From positions 1 to 64,000 of the forward strand of contig NZ_MLFR01000001.1 in the NCBI RefSeq assembly GCF_002095475.1: 64,000 nt of DNA, written 5' to 3'. Below, one piece after another: positions 25,604 through 34,747 of this stretch; the first letter of the stretch is position 1, and each line of letters starts with the position of its first letter. The stretch is from Pantoea rwandensis. Lineage in GTDB: Bacteria; Pseudomonadota; Gammaproteobacteria; Enterobacterales; Enterobacteriaceae. Below the pieces are notes generated by a model. That model saw only the letters and a list, made by a program, of their open reading frames with translations, did no database searches and was not told the DNA's origin. The translations under genes were made by a program, and so were the position numbers.

Positions 25604-26920
25604 CTACCCACGTAATAACTGGCTCATCACCGCTATATCTTCTGAGGAATGGAGTTTACAGCAGCGTTGCAACAATTGCTGACGTTCTCCGCTCTCATGA
25701 CGTAATGCCTGTCGCAGCTTCGCCTCAACATCGACGCCGTCCGCCAATGATTGCTGGCGGGTACGTCGCTGCTGCAACTGCGTCCCATCGCGCAAGGCTA
25801 GCGTCACCAGATGAAAACGCAATGCAGGATTGATGGCATCCGGCGGCGCAGTGTCGTCCGGTGTGCGGCGCACTTTTGCGGCCAGTGGCATCACTGAATC
25901 ATTGAGATCCCCTTCAGCGAAATCCTCCAGCCTAAGATCGTCATAGATCAACATCGCTGCAATCACGTATTCGAGACTGAAACGCGCTTCAATACCATTG
26001 GAAGGAGCGATTACCGACGCGGCAATATCGCCACCCGGCGGAAAAGCCACGCTGATATCCGTAATATTATCCAGTAAGGCCTCAAGTGATTGGCCGCTTG
26101 CTAACCATGACTGGCGCAACAGACGCGCAGCTTCTGCAGCGCTGTGCGTGCCGGCGCAGGTCGGGAAGGGCTTATACTCCAGACCGGGTGAAACAATGCG
26201 CCACGGCATGCCCCAATTTGCCACCAGCCTCTCAGGCTGCGCCTGGCTATTACTGCTGGCGGCAAGAAACGCCTCGATCACGCCATGTTGCTTGCCATCA
26301 AACCCCGCCAGCGTCAGTTGCGCCGCTGCTACCGCACGCTCAGCTGCCAACCCGGCGTGCAGGGGTTTGACGGCAGAACCAAACTGGGCTCTCAGTCCGC
26401 TGGCTTGGGTGGTTGCGATGCCAAGCAATATCGCGGTGCCAGAGACATCCAGTTTTAACAAGCGGGCGAGCGCGGCGGCAACGGCAACGGTGCCCAGCGT
26501 CGCGGTATTGTGATTGCCCAGAGCATAGTGCTGCTGGCTGGCGGCGAGCCCCAAGCGACCCGCTACTTCCACGCCGATGGCGTAGGCATCAAGAAAATCG
26601 TCAATCTCAGCGGCGTGCAGCGACTGCCAGGCAAACAGCGCAGGCAGAATCACCACGCTAGGATGACCACGAAAATCGGCATGAAAATCATCGTAATCAA
26701 GCGCGTGTGCTGCATATCCTAGCAACAGCGCCTGCGAGCGCGGACCGCCATCAGCATAAACGCTGCGCAGGGCGGGCAGTCCACTGTCCGGTACCTGACC
26801 TTGTAAAACGGGCCAACTGACGGCCAGGAAATCCTTCACACCTTCTCGTGCTGCATCGCGTGCGTTGGCGTTTGGTTGGCTATGAACGATAAGTTCGGCC
26901 AGAGTCGGGGTGATACTCAT
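25604..26920 (-). CDS. MmgE/PrpD-family protein (YxeQ-like)
   Basis: 438 residues of the MmgE/PrpD fold, whose members include 2-methylcitrate dehydratase and related isomerases/hydratases. Characteristic parts are LLGYAAHALDYDDFH, GNHNTATLGTVAVAAALARLL, the FGSAVKPLHAGLAAERAV region and EYKPFPTCAGTHSA. It overlaps the upstream M20 gene by ATGA. The order GNAT-M20-PrpD matches yxeL-(MNO)-yxeP-yxeQ in the B. subtilis S-(2-succino)cysteine operon, where the PrpD member's role is not settled. Confidence 0.85.
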   Translation of the reverse strand: MSITPTLAELIVHSQPNANARDAAREGVKDFLAVSWPVLQGQVPDSGLPALRSVYADGGPRSQALLLGYAAHALDYDDFHADFRGHPSVVILPALFAWQSLHAAEIDDFLDAYAIGVEVAGRLGLAASQQHYALGNHNTATLGTVAVAAALARLLKLDVSGTAILLGIATTQASGLRAQFGSAVKPLHAGLAAERAVAAAQLTLAGFDGKQHGVIEAFLAASSNSQAQPERLVANWGMPWRIVSPGLEYKPFPTCAGTHSAAEAARLLRQSWLASGQSLEALLDNITDISVAFPPGGDIAASVIAPSNGIEARFSLEYVIAAMLIYDDLRLEDFAEGDLNDSVMPLAAKVRRTPDDTAPPDAINPALRFHLVTLALRDGTQLQQRRTRQQSLADGVDVEAKLRQALRHESGERQQLLQRCCKLHSSEDIAVMSQLLRG

Positions 26921-28065
26921 AACGGCCCCAGACTGTTGATTGCCGCCACCGCCAAATTCGCCAGGTAGCGTGATGTCGGTAACAGCACATCATCGTTAAT
27001 GCGAAACGCCGGATGATGCAGCGCGTAAGGTTCACCGGTGCCAATCATCATAAAGGCACCCGGCAACTGCTGCTGATAAAAGGCAAAATCTTCACCAATC
27101 GGGCTGGCTTCCACCACGCGTGCCTCAAAGCCGCTTGCCGCTGCCTGTTGCAGGGCAAAATCAGCCCAGTGCGCATCGTTCACCACTGACGGCGGACCGG
27201 CGTGCCAATTGAACTCCACCTCAGCCGCAAAGGCAGCGCCGATGCCTTGTACGATTTCACGAAAGCGCTGTTCCAGGCGTTCACGGGTTTCCTGAGAAAA
27301 CGAACGCACAGTGCCTTCCAGCCAGGCACTGTCTGGGATCACGTTCCAAGTGCTGCCGCTATGAATTTGAGTAATCGATACCACCGCGTTATCGCCGGAA
27401 GGGGCATTGCGGCTGATCAGGGTTTGTGCCGCCGAGACAATTTGCGCGGCGATCACAATCGGATCGTTGCCCTGATGCGGTTTGGCTGCGTGGCTACCGG
27501 TGCCGATGATGCGAATATCGAAGCGATCAACGGCGGCGGTCAGCGGGCCCGCTTTGCTGCCGATCACACCCGGTGGTAGCGAAGGGTCGTTATGAATGCC
27601 GAAGATCGCCACTGCATCATTCAATGCGCCTGTCGCGATGACATCCGGCGCGCCTTGACCGGTTTCTTCTGCTGCCTGGAAGAGAATGCGCACCCGGCCA
27701 GGTAAACTTGCTTCCTGTTGTTTGAGCAGAATGGCTGCACCTAACGCGGCCGAACTGTGAAAATCATGGCCGCAAGCATGCATCACGCCTGGGCGCTCAG
27801 AACGGAAGGTGACATCAGACTGTTCTTCAATCGGCAACGCATCAATATCGGAACGCAGCACTATCAGCGGTCCATCAGCCGGACCTATTTCGGCGACTAA
27901 ACCGGTTTTCAGCGGCAGGTCCAAAACGCGGATTTGGTAATTTTCTAGCTGCTGGCGAATACGTGCAGTGGTTTCGAACTCCTGATTGGATAACTCAGGA
28001 AAACGGTGTAATTCATGGCGGAAGGCAACCAAATGTTCGCCTAATGCGTGTTCATCAACACTCAT
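26917..28065 (-). CDS. M20-family N-acyl amino acid amidohydrolase (YxeP/HipO-like)
   Basis: 382 residues of the metal-dependent M20D amidohydrolases. Metal/catalytic residues are visible: HACGHDFHS (C98, H100), the AAEETGQGA pair (E133/E134) and FGIHNDPSLPPG. A lid domain is inserted at about 180-290. In the yxe-type pathway this enzyme removes the acetyl group from N-acetylcysteine after C-S cleavage. AAGGA lies 8 bases before ATG 28065; an upstream longer frame is rejected. ATG overlaps the GNAT stop. Confidence 0.87.
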   Translation of the reverse strand: MSVDEHALGEHLVAFRHELHRFPELSNQEFETTARIRQQLENYQIRVLDLPLKTGLVAEIGPADGPLIVLRSDIDALPIEEQSDVTFRSERPGVMHACGHDFHSSAALGAAILLKQQEASLPGRVRILFQAAEETGQGAPDVIATGALNDAVAIFGIHNDPSLPPGVIGSKAGPLTAAVDRFDIRIIGTGSHAAKPHQGNDPIVIAAQIVSAAQTLISRNAPSGDNAVVSITQIHSGSTWNVIPDSAWLEGTVRSFSQETRERLEQRFREIVQGIGAAFAAEVEFNWHAGPPSVVNDAHWADFALQQAAASGFEARVVEASPIGEDFAFYQQQLPGAFMMIGTGEPYALHHPAFRINDDVLLPTSRYLANLAVAAINSLGPL

Positions 28066-28607
28066 GATTTGATTCCTTGTTGTGCAGCCTGACGGGTCAT
28101 CCACGCATCATGCGCAGTGTCATCCAACACTTTCTTCATATATTGGGTGATGTGGCCTTTGCCGAGATCGGTGGTGTGCATCAGCTGGAAACCGCGCTTC
28201 TTATACATTTCGATCAGCCATGGATGGCTGGTGGCGGTACCCAGTGAGACTGCTGGCGCGCGCAACTTGTCGAGTAAAATTTCCTGCTCCAGACGATCTT
28301 GCACCTGGCGACCATACTGCTGGCCGGGATAGTCGGGATGGGCGCCGAACCAACCAATGTGCGGCAGGCCAAACGGACCTGGTAGCGGTCCCCACGGATA
28401 GCGTACGGTGACGGAAGAGACCATGATGCCATCAGCATATAACGCGTAAACACCGTGGCTTTGTAGGTGTCGCAAGGTCTTTTCGCGGTCAGCCGTAGCG
28501 GCGTCAAATTTGATGCCAAGGGCCAAAGTGGGTGCGTAGGCCGCATGCATCAGTGCCTGATAAGTCTCTACCTCGTCTTCTCTAACCTGACGAAATTCAA
28601 GTGACAT
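28062..28607 (-). CDS. GNAT N-acetyltransferase (YxeL-like)
   Basis: 181 residues of the Gcn5-related acetyltransferase fold: SVTVRYPWGPLPGP (strand 4 region), the acetyl-CoA loop HPDYPGQQYGRQVQDRLEQ and the C-terminal MYKKRGFQLMHTTDLGKG. First gene of the reverse operon, overlapping the amidohydrolase gene by ATGA. In the proposed route it would acetylate the amino group of the S-substituted cysteine before oxidation; in isolation the substrate cannot be told. Confidence 0.85.
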   Translation of the reverse strand: MSLEFRQVREDEVETYQALMHAAYAPTLALGIKFDAATADREKTLRHLQSHGVYALYADGIMVSSVTVRYPWGPLPGPFGLPHIGWFGAHPDYPGQQYGRQVQDRLEQEILLDKLRAPAVSLGTATSHPWLIEMYKKRGFQLMHTTDLGKGHITQYMKKVLDDTAHDAWMTRQAAQQGIKS

Positions 28608-28919
28608 AGAATCCCCGTAAAACCGCGCAATGGCGGCAATTATCGTCGCGGTGTTATGTATTGCGCCCTAAATATCGCCGCGACGGAAATGAATAGCGAA
28701 CCAGCCAAACAGATTATCAGCAATCCAACCCGGCTCTATATGTGAAAAATAGCTAAGCTAATGCAAATTTGTGAAATTGAAATGGCGGCTTTTTCATTGC
28801 TTAAATTGCTGTATACCGTAGTATGCATAAATTACATAGCGCTATAACTATTTCGCATTAACTTCATGAAATAAAATAACTTTTCTCGTTATAGCCTTAT
28901 TCTTAATCAGGGTGACGAC
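28608..28919. promoter_or_regulatory. Divergent promoter region of the two catabolic operons
   Basis: 312 AT-rich bases (especially 28740-28900) between the GNAT gene and the dehydrogenase gene. Promoters for both operons must lie here. I see no clear palindromic operator; a sulfur regulator such as CysB or Cbl, or the WYL protein, would be candidates. Confidence 0.45.
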
Positions 28920-29990
28920 GTGTTAGCGATCAAATCTCCACGTGCTTACGCACATGAATCTGGCCTGCGTTCGCGCGCGGGTGAATTTATCAAACCCTAC
29001 GCCACACACATTCGCATCTTCACTTCTCCTCGGGCGTGGCAAGCGGTCAATCCGGAATTGAGCCAAAGTCTGGAGACCAGCGGAATTCGCTGGGAACTGG
29101 AGTATCTGCACGGTGAATGTACAGATGCTGTGATTGAGACGCTAAAAAATAACCTTGAACAGCAACAAGCCGAACTGCTGTTTGCGGTTGGCGGCGGCCG
29201 CGTATTGGACGCCGCAAAAGCGGTGGGCAGTCAATTACCCGATTTGAAAGTGATCAACCTCGCCACGCTGGCGGCCACCTGCGCAGCATGGTCACCGGTG
29301 GCCATCATTTATAACCAGCAGGGTGGTCACGTGCGTAGCCAGCCGCTAGGGAAAATGCCGGAGCTGGTGCTGGTGGACAGCGAAGTGATTGCGCGCAGCG
29401 ATGTGCGTTATCTCAAAGCCGGGATTGTCGATGCAGTCGCTAAGTACTTCGAATTTTATCCTTATCTGCGTAACAATCCTCACGACCTGGCGCTCGATCT
29501 TAAAGTGATGAGCGCGCAGCGTGCGCTCGATGTTTATCGTCAAATGGGCGCAGCAGCCGTGGCCGCTAATGAAAAGCAGCAGGTCACGCCTGAGTTAGTG
29601 AAGGTGATTGATGCCAATATCGTGCTCGCCGGTCTGGCTAATAGCGTGCGCGATGTGCTGCCAACGCCGGGTTTCGCCCACGCAATCCACAATCGTTTGA
29701 CTCACCAGCCCGAGTTACATCATTGGCTTCATGGCGAAAAAGTCGGCTATAGCTTGCTGGTTCAATCATTGATCGAACACAGCGGTGAGCCGGATGCCGA
29801 ACTGCTCGCGCTACTGCGTCAGTATGATATGCCGCTGACGTTAGCCCCGTTGAAGGGTGATCGCGCTACGATAATCCGCACTATCGCTGAACAAATTAAA
29901 TTCCCGGCGGCTAGCGCTGAACGTCTGCCATTCCGCATCAATGCGGATGCACTTGAGCAGGCGCTGCTGGCGACCGAGACCCGTTTTTAA
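28920..29990 (+). CDS. Iron-containing alcohol dehydrogenase-like, HcxA/YbdH type
   Basis: 356 residues of the glycerol-dehydrogenase/Fe-ADH superfamily: NAD-binding AVGGGRVLDAAKAVG, NLATLAATCAAWSP, metal-site segments DAVAKYFEFYP, FAHAIHNRL and LHGEKVGY. The closest E. coli relative I recall is HcxA (YbdH), which reduces 2-oxo acids and lies near the ybdL aminotransferase gene. GTG start, with AGGGTGA six bases before it. It is first in a forward operon with an LLM monooxygenase and an aminotransferase and may process the 2-oxo acid product. Confidence 0.8.
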   Translation: MLAIKSPRAYAHESGLRSRAGEFIKPYATHIRIFTSPRAWQAVNPELSQSLETSGIRWELEYLHGECTDAVIETLKNNLEQQQAELLFAVGGGRVLDAAKAVGSQLPDLKVINLATLAATCAAWSPVAIIYNQQGGHVRSQPLGKMPELVLVDSEVIARSDVRYLKAGIVDAVAKYFEFYPYLRNNPHDLALDLKVMSAQRALDVYRQMGAAAVAANEKQQVTPELVKVIDANIVLAGLANSVRDVLPTPGFAHAIHNRLTHQPELHHWLHGEKVGYSLLVQSLIEHSGEPDAELLALLRQYDMPLTLAPLKGDRATIIRTIAEQIKFPAASAERLPFRINADALEQALLATETRF

Positions 29991-30022
29991 CTGTTACCCT
30001 TTTACCGACCAGGACAAATTTT

Positions 30023-31321
30023 ATGGCTACTGCTAAATCACCACGCATCCGCTTAGGACTCTTTGTACAACCCGTTGGGCAACACGTCAGCGGTTGGCGT
30101 TTGACGGAAAAACTCGGCGATCCTACCGATATCGACTGGCTGATTACTATCGCGAAAAAAGCCGAAGCCGGAAAATTTGATCTGTTCTTTGTCGGCGATG
30201 CGCTGGCAACCAGCATGTACCGTTTACCTTCGACCATGGCGCGCCTTGAACCGCTGACCATGCTGTCGGCACTGGCGGTTAATACCAAGCGTATTGGTCT
30301 GGCCGCCACAGCCTCCACGACATTTAGCGATCCGTTTACCATGGCGCGCAGCTTCTCCTCGCTGGATCACATCAGCCGTGGTCGTGCGGCGTGGAATGTG
30401 GTGACCTCGTTCTCCACTGATGTGGCGCGCAACTTCAGCCGCAACGATATGCCGAACCATGCTGAACGTTATGCGCGTGCTCGGGAATTCCTTGAGGTCG
30501 CCGACAAACTGTGGGCAGGTTGGGAAGAGGGTGCAGTTCAGCCGAACAAAGAAACTGGCGCTTACTTTGTGGATGACAAGATTCAACCGATCGATCACCA
30601 AGGTGAGCATTTCCAGGTGCAGGGGCCGCTGAATATCACGCGTTCTCCGCAGGGACGTCCGGTAATCATCGAAGCCGGTTCTTCCGCAGACGGTCAGAAA
30701 CTGGCCGCCGAAACCGCAGAAGTCATCTTTACTGCTGCCGCCAGTCTTGAAGAAGCGCAGACCTTCTACCGTTCGCAGAAAGATCAGGTGATCGCTGCGG
30801 GTCGCAATCCAGATCATGTGGTAATCATGCCAGGCGTGATGCCGATTGTTGGGCGTACCCGTGAAGAAGCGAAAGCGCTGTGGAAAGAGCTCAACACCCT
30901 GGTCGATATTGAAAATGGCCTGCGCCAGTTGTCACTGCGTTTCAGCATGGATTTGAGCCAGTATCCACTCGATGGTCCGGTGCCAGAAGTCCCGCTTGGC
31001 GAAGGTAACCAGAGCCGTGTGAAATTAATGACCGATATGGCAAAGCGCGAGAATCTCACGCTGCGTGAGCTGGCGGCTGTCGCCGCGGGATCGCGTGGTC
31101 ACCGTGTGATTGTCGGCACGGCGGAAGATATTGCTGATGACTTTGAGCTGTGGATCAAAGAGGGTGGCGCAGATGGCTTCAACATCATGCCTGCCATCAT
31201 GTCGGAGCAGTTAGATCTGTTCGTTGAGCTGGTGATCCCAGAGTTGCGTCGCCGCGGCTTGTTCCGTGACGATTACGAATTCGCCACCCTGCGCGAAAAC
31301 CTCGGTCTGCCCGCGCTGTAA
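30023..31321 (+). CDS. LLM-class FMN monooxygenase, NtaA/SnaA/YxeK type
   Basis: 432 residues of the bacterial-luciferase-like family, NtaA/SnaA/SoxA(DszA) subgroup: RLGLFVQPVGQH at strand 1, FDLFFVGDALATS, RIGLAATASTTFSDPF, AWNVVTSFSTDVARNFSR and RPVIIEAGSSADGQKLAA. These enzymes use FMNH2 from a separate reductase to oxidise C-N or C-S bonds; YxeK cleaves N-acetyl-S-(2-succino)cysteine. No flavin reductase gene is near. RBS AGGACAAAT-type before ATG; 32 bases after the dehydrogenase gene. Confidence 0.85.
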   Translation: MATAKSPRIRLGLFVQPVGQHVSGWRLTEKLGDPTDIDWLITIAKKAEAGKFDLFFVGDALATSMYRLPSTMARLEPLTMLSALAVNTKRIGLAATASTTFSDPFTMARSFSSLDHISRGRAAWNVVTSFSTDVARNFSRNDMPNHAERYARAREFLEVADKLWAGWEEGAVQPNKETGAYFVDDKIQPIDHQGEHFQVQGPLNITRSPQGRPVIIEAGSSADGQKLAAETAEVIFTAAASLEEAQTFYRSQKDQVIAAGRNPDHVVIMPGVMPIVGRTREEAKALWKELNTLVDIENGLRQLSLRFSMDLSQYPLDGPVPEVPLGEGNQSRVKLMTDMAKRENLTLRELAAVAAGSRGHRVIVGTAEDIADDFELWIKEGGADGFNIMPAIMSEQLDLFVELVIPELRRRGLFRDDYEFATLRENLGLPAL

Positions 31322-31339
31322 ATCTCAAAGGAGCTGAAC

Positions 31340-32539
31340 ATGGTCACCTTATCCAAGCGTGTGCAGTCCGTGTCGCTCTCTGCTAATGCGGCGGCGCGTC
31401 AGTTAACGCGCCAGCTAAAAGAGCAGGGCGTAGATATTCTCGATCTCACTACCGGTGAACCCGATTTTGATACCCCACAGCATATTCGTGATGCTGCCGT
31501 TATCGCAATGAATGCGGGAGAAACTCGCTATACGCCAACCAACGGCACCACGCCGTTGCGTAAGGCGGTGCAGGCTAAACTGGCACACGAAAATAGACTG
31601 GATTACGCGCTGGGCCAGATTTGCATCGCCAACGGGGCTAAGCAAATTATCTTCAATGCCTTTGCTGCCACGCTGAATGATGGCGATGAGGTGATCGTGC
31701 CGGTGCCTTACTGGCCAACCTTCCCGGACAGCGTGCGTTTTAATGGCGGCGAACCGGTGTTGCTGGCATGTCCGCTGGAACAAGAATATAAGCTTCAACC
31801 GCAGCAGTTAGCCCAAGCGATTAATGGCCAAACGCGCTGGCTGGTGTTGAACAATCCGGGTAATCCGTCGGGTGCAGTGTACAGCGCGGATGAGTTAACC
31901 GCTTTGGCCGCTGTAATGCGCGATCACCCTGACGTGTGGATCATGCTGGATGAGCTGTACGAACACATTCTTTTCGATGGACGCGAGCACGTTAGCTTGT
32001 TGCAGGTGGCACCCGACCTTGCCGACCGCATTTTGCTGGTGGGGGGCGTCTCAAAAACCTATGCCATGACGGGCTGGCGGATTGGCTTTGGAGCCGGTCC
32101 ACAAGTGCTGATTGATGCGATGGTGGTGGTGCAGTCGCAGAACAGTTCAGGTGCCAGCGCCGTTAGCCAGGCTGCAGCGGTAGCGGCCTATGAGGGGGGA
32201 CTTGAGTTTCTGCCTTCACAGCGCGCTGCTTATCAGGCGCGGCGTGACGCCATCATGGCGCAGTTAAGTCAGGTGCAAAGCATTGAGGTACTGAATCCAG
32301 AAGGGGCGTTCTTTATCTTCTGCCGTTGTGCAGGCATGTTGGGTAAAACACGTCCAGATGGTCGGCTACTGGAGAGCGAGCAGGATGTGCTGAACTACTT
32401 GTTGGAGAGCGGTGTGTCGGGCGTGGCAGGCAGTGCTTACGGTTTATCGCCCTATTTCCGCTTGTCGATTGCGGCCGATATCGAGACCGTGCGTGAGGCG
32501 GGAAAACGCATTGCAGCGGCTTGTGCAGCATTGAAATAA
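31340..32539 (+). CDS. Class I PLP aminotransferase (aspartate/aromatic type)
   Basis: 399 residues of fold-type I, subgroup I-gamma-like: DILDLTTGEPDFDTP at the start, YTPTNGTTPLRKAV, NNPGNPSGAVYS, DELYEHILFDG, the PLP lysine in GGVSKTYAMTGWRIG and the substrate arginine near YFRLSIA. GGAG lies before the ATG, 18 bases after the monooxygenase gene. In the operon it could convert the 2-oxo acid released by C-S cleavage (oxaloacetate in the yxe scheme) into an amino acid, here an inference. Confidence 0.87.
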   Translation: MVTLSKRVQSVSLSANAAARQLTRQLKEQGVDILDLTTGEPDFDTPQHIRDAAVIAMNAGETRYTPTNGTTPLRKAVQAKLAHENRLDYALGQICIANGAKQIIFNAFAATLNDGDEVIVPVPYWPTFPDSVRFNGGEPVLLACPLEQEYKLQPQQLAQAINGQTRWLVLNNPGNPSGAVYSADELTALAAVMRDHPDVWIMLDELYEHILFDGREHVSLLQVAPDLADRILLVGGVSKTYAMTGWRIGFGAGPQVLIDAMVVVQSQNSSGASAVSQAAAVAAYEGGLEFLPSQRAAYQARRDAIMAQLSQVQSIEVLNPEGAFFIFCRCAGMLGKTRPDGRLLESEQDVLNYLLESGVSGVAGSAYGLSPYFRLSIAADIETVREAGKRIAAACAALK

Positions 32540-32598
32540 TGGCCCTTCCTTCGGTCACCATGAATGTCGTAATGCTTGTCACTTAAGTGCGTTTCGGT

Positions 32599-32662
32599 CG
32601 CCATAAATGGCGCCCCTACATTGTTCGGTGCGGTTTTCGTAGGGTGCGCATTTATGCGCACC
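32599..32662. repeat. REP-like palindrome pair
   Basis: CGCCAT-AA-ATGGCG (32599-32612) and GGTGCGCAT-TT-ATGCGCACC (32643-32662), the latter flanked by CGTAGG on its left. The same GGTGCGCAT/ATGCGCACC unit recurs at 39621-39641 next to CCTACGG, and a variant (GGCGGCATTTATGCCGACC) at 39781-39799 next to TGTAGG. This is a dispersed intergenic palindrome family. Confidence 0.7.
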
Positions 32663-32679
32663 GAATAAACGCACAATGT

Positions 32680-33081
32680 TTAAATCAGGAAATCATCCAT
32701 TGAGCCGCCAGCATCCAATGCTGTTTTGATTGGCGAAGGGGTGCGACCTTGGCCGGTCCAGAATTTCTCATTACCGTCTTCGTCGATGAATTTATATTTT
32801 GCCGGACGCGGTGCGCGTTTGGCTTTAGGTTTAGTTTCAGTCTGTTTTAATTGCGCGAGTTCACTAATATCAATGCCGTCATTGAGCAACATCTCTTTAT
32901 ACAACGCTAACTTCTCATCTTTCTCGCGCTGAGCGGCATTATCCGCTGCGGCTTCTTCACGGCGTTCTGCAACCACCACGGCGAATTTTTCCAGCATTTC
33001 GTTTAATACCACAACCTCTATATCACGCGCTTGAGCACGCAGTGTACGAAGATTGTTCAATGCTTTGAGTGCATCGCTCAT
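32680..33081 (-). CDS. H-NS family nucleoid protein (H-NS/StpA paralogue)
   Basis: 133 residues: N-terminal oligomerisation helices (SDALKALNNLRTLRAQARD, EMLEKFAVVVAERREE), a basic linker (KPKAKRAPRPAKYKF) and the AT-minor-groove loop TGQGRTP (109-115). It differs from chromosomal H-NS in the IEVVVLNEML stretch and has a shorter C terminus (MDDFLI). AAGGGT lies 8 bases before the ATG. A paralogue on accessory DNA may keep the surrounding AT-rich genes silent; that it is not the main hns is inferred from the lack of core neighbours. Confidence 0.85.
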   Translation of the reverse strand: MSDALKALNNLRTLRAQARDIEVVVLNEMLEKFAVVVAERREEAAADNAAQREKDEKLALYKEMLLNDGIDISELAQLKQTETKPKAKRAPRPAKYKFIDEDGNEKFWTGQGRTPSPIKTALDAGGSMDDFLI

Positions 33082-33257
33082 GAATAAACCCTTATAACTT
33101 ATATATTGATGATGAAAGGGCGCATTCTACGATATTTTTTCGCAAAATAAAATATTGTCAGGGTAACGGAATTATCCGGAAAATATGCCTCCGGGATGAT
33201 TTAACTTTATAGAACGCTAAGACAATACGGCCATATTCTGCACGCTGGTCGCGCAGG

Positions 33258-33283
33258 CGAAGCCGCATAAAATATCGGCTTCG
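33258..33283 (-). terminator. Hairpin after the CitMHS gene
   Basis: Arms CGAAGCCG / CGGCTTCG with a 10-base loop, 17 bases beyond the transporter stop codon. No T-run follows. Confidence 0.4.
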
Positions 33284-33299
33284 TCGCACAGTTTATATT

Positions 33300-34595
33300 C
33301 TACATGCTGCGATAGAACGGGAAGCAACCGGTAAGCAGTGCCACCACCAATAACACCAGTGAGCTAATAAACGACCAACGTAGAGTAAAACGCTGTGTCT
33401 GGGCATAATCGAGTTTTAGCATGCCCACTAATAAGTAGGTTGACGCCACCAGTGGGCTGAGAATATGTACAGGCTGCCCCACTAACGCGGCGCGTGCCAT
33501 TTCAATCGGCTCGATACCATAATGTCCCGCGGCCTGCACCAACACGGGTAGCATGCCGAAATAGAACACATCATTCGATACCATCCACGTCACCGGAATA
33601 CTGAGCAAGGCCGTAATCACCGCCAGATACGGGCCGAGAGCCGTGGGAATGGTCTGCACTATGGCTTGTGCCAACGCGTTGGCCATGCCGGATTCAGCAA
33701 AAATACCGGTGAACACGGCGGCGGCAAAGATTAAACCGGCCACCGCCAGAATCGCGGGGGCGTGTCGGCCAATCTGCTCCTGTTGTTGGTTCAACTGCGG
33801 ATAGTTAACGACAAACATCATGGCCGTCGCCAGCATAAACAGATAGGCCATCGGCATCACGTCCAGTACCAAGAGGGTCATTAAGGCAATGGTCAGTGCC
33901 CAGTTGAACCAGAAACGCCAGGCCACACGGGGTTTTTCTTCAAACTGAATAGCAGCAGCATGTATCGGGCGTTGCTGCTGAAATCCCAGGCGCTTACGTT
34001 CACTGCGTCCCAGCAGGTAGGCCAGAATAAAGGTCCACACCACGCAGGCCAGCAAGGGTATCAACAGCGGTACAAATAGAGTGGCAACATCGGCCTGCAC
34101 TGCCGCTGCTGCACGTGCAGTCGGTCCGCCCCACGGGAACATATTGCCCAAACCTGTACACTGTAATAACAGCGCGGCAACACTTAATTTCGATAAGCCG
34201 ATACGTTGATAAATTGGCATAAAGGCAGACAGCACAATCATATATACTGTTGCGCCATCACCATCCAGCGCGACGATAAAACCTAACAGGGCGGTGCCGA
34301 TAAATATCTTCACCGGGTCACCGTCCACTGCTGAGACGATACGTTTGATGATCGGATCAAACATGCCTGCATCGGTGACGCTCATAAAATAAAGCATCGC
34401 AAAGATCAGCATCACGCCCGTGGGTGCAACGGTGCGCAAACCTTTGATCACCATTGCGCCCATATCCGCACCGTGGCCAGATAAGAGTGCAAATATTGTT
34501 GGAATAAGAATTAATGCAGTCAATGCGGAAAGCTTTTTGCTCATTAATAAGCCAATAAAGCAGATTATCATAAGCAGACTGATGATCAGCAGCAT
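33300..34595 (-). CDS. CitMHS-family citrate (or related acid) transporter
   Basis: 431 residues, about 12 hydrophobic segments, of the CitM/CitH/CitN family, which takes up citrate as a metal-citrate complex with protons in B. subtilis. Typical are the start (LLIISLLMIICFIGLLMSKK), FIVALDGDGATVYM, PWGGPTARAAA and VSNDVFYFGMLPVL. AGGA lies before the ATG. The upstream MRJP gene is on the same strand but separated by about 310 bases and a terminator-like hairpin. Confidence 0.87.
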   Translation of the reverse strand: MLLIISLLMIICFIGLLMSKKLSALTALILIPTIFALLSGHGADMGAMVIKGLRTVAPTGVMLIFAMLYFMSVTDAGMFDPIIKRIVSAVDGDPVKIFIGTALLGFIVALDGDGATVYMIVLSAFMPIYQRIGLSKLSVAALLLQCTGLGNMFPWGGPTARAAAAVQADVATLFVPLLIPLLACVVWTFILAYLLGRSERKRLGFQQQRPIHAAAIQFEEKPRVAWRFWFNWALTIALMTLLVLDVMPMAYLFMLATAMMFVVNYPQLNQQQEQIGRHAPAILAVAGLIFAAAVFTGIFAESGMANALAQAIVQTIPTALGPYLAVITALLSIPVTWMVSNDVFYFGMLPVLVQAAGHYGIEPIEMARAALVGQPVHILSPLVASTYLLVGMLKLDYAQTQRFTLRWSFISSLVLLVVALLTGCFPFYRSM

Positions 34596-34721
34596 GACGA
34601 GATGTCCTGTCCAGAGGGATATAGCGCATTTGTGGGTAGCAAATACGACGTGTTCGGAATAAATAAAAAACAGCCAATGATTATTTATTGTTCAAATTAA
34701 CCTTCTGCCATCTCGTCAATC

Positions 34722-34747
34722 TGGATATATTATCCAGGTTTTTTTTC
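34722..34747 (+). terminator. Orphan forward-strand terminator
   Basis: CTGGATA-TAT-TATCCAG followed by G and a run of seven T, a textbook intrinsic terminator for a forward transcript. No forward gene precedes it: CitMHS and MRJP are both on the reverse strand. It may end a small RNA or an antisense RNA of the CitMHS 5' region. Confidence 0.6.
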
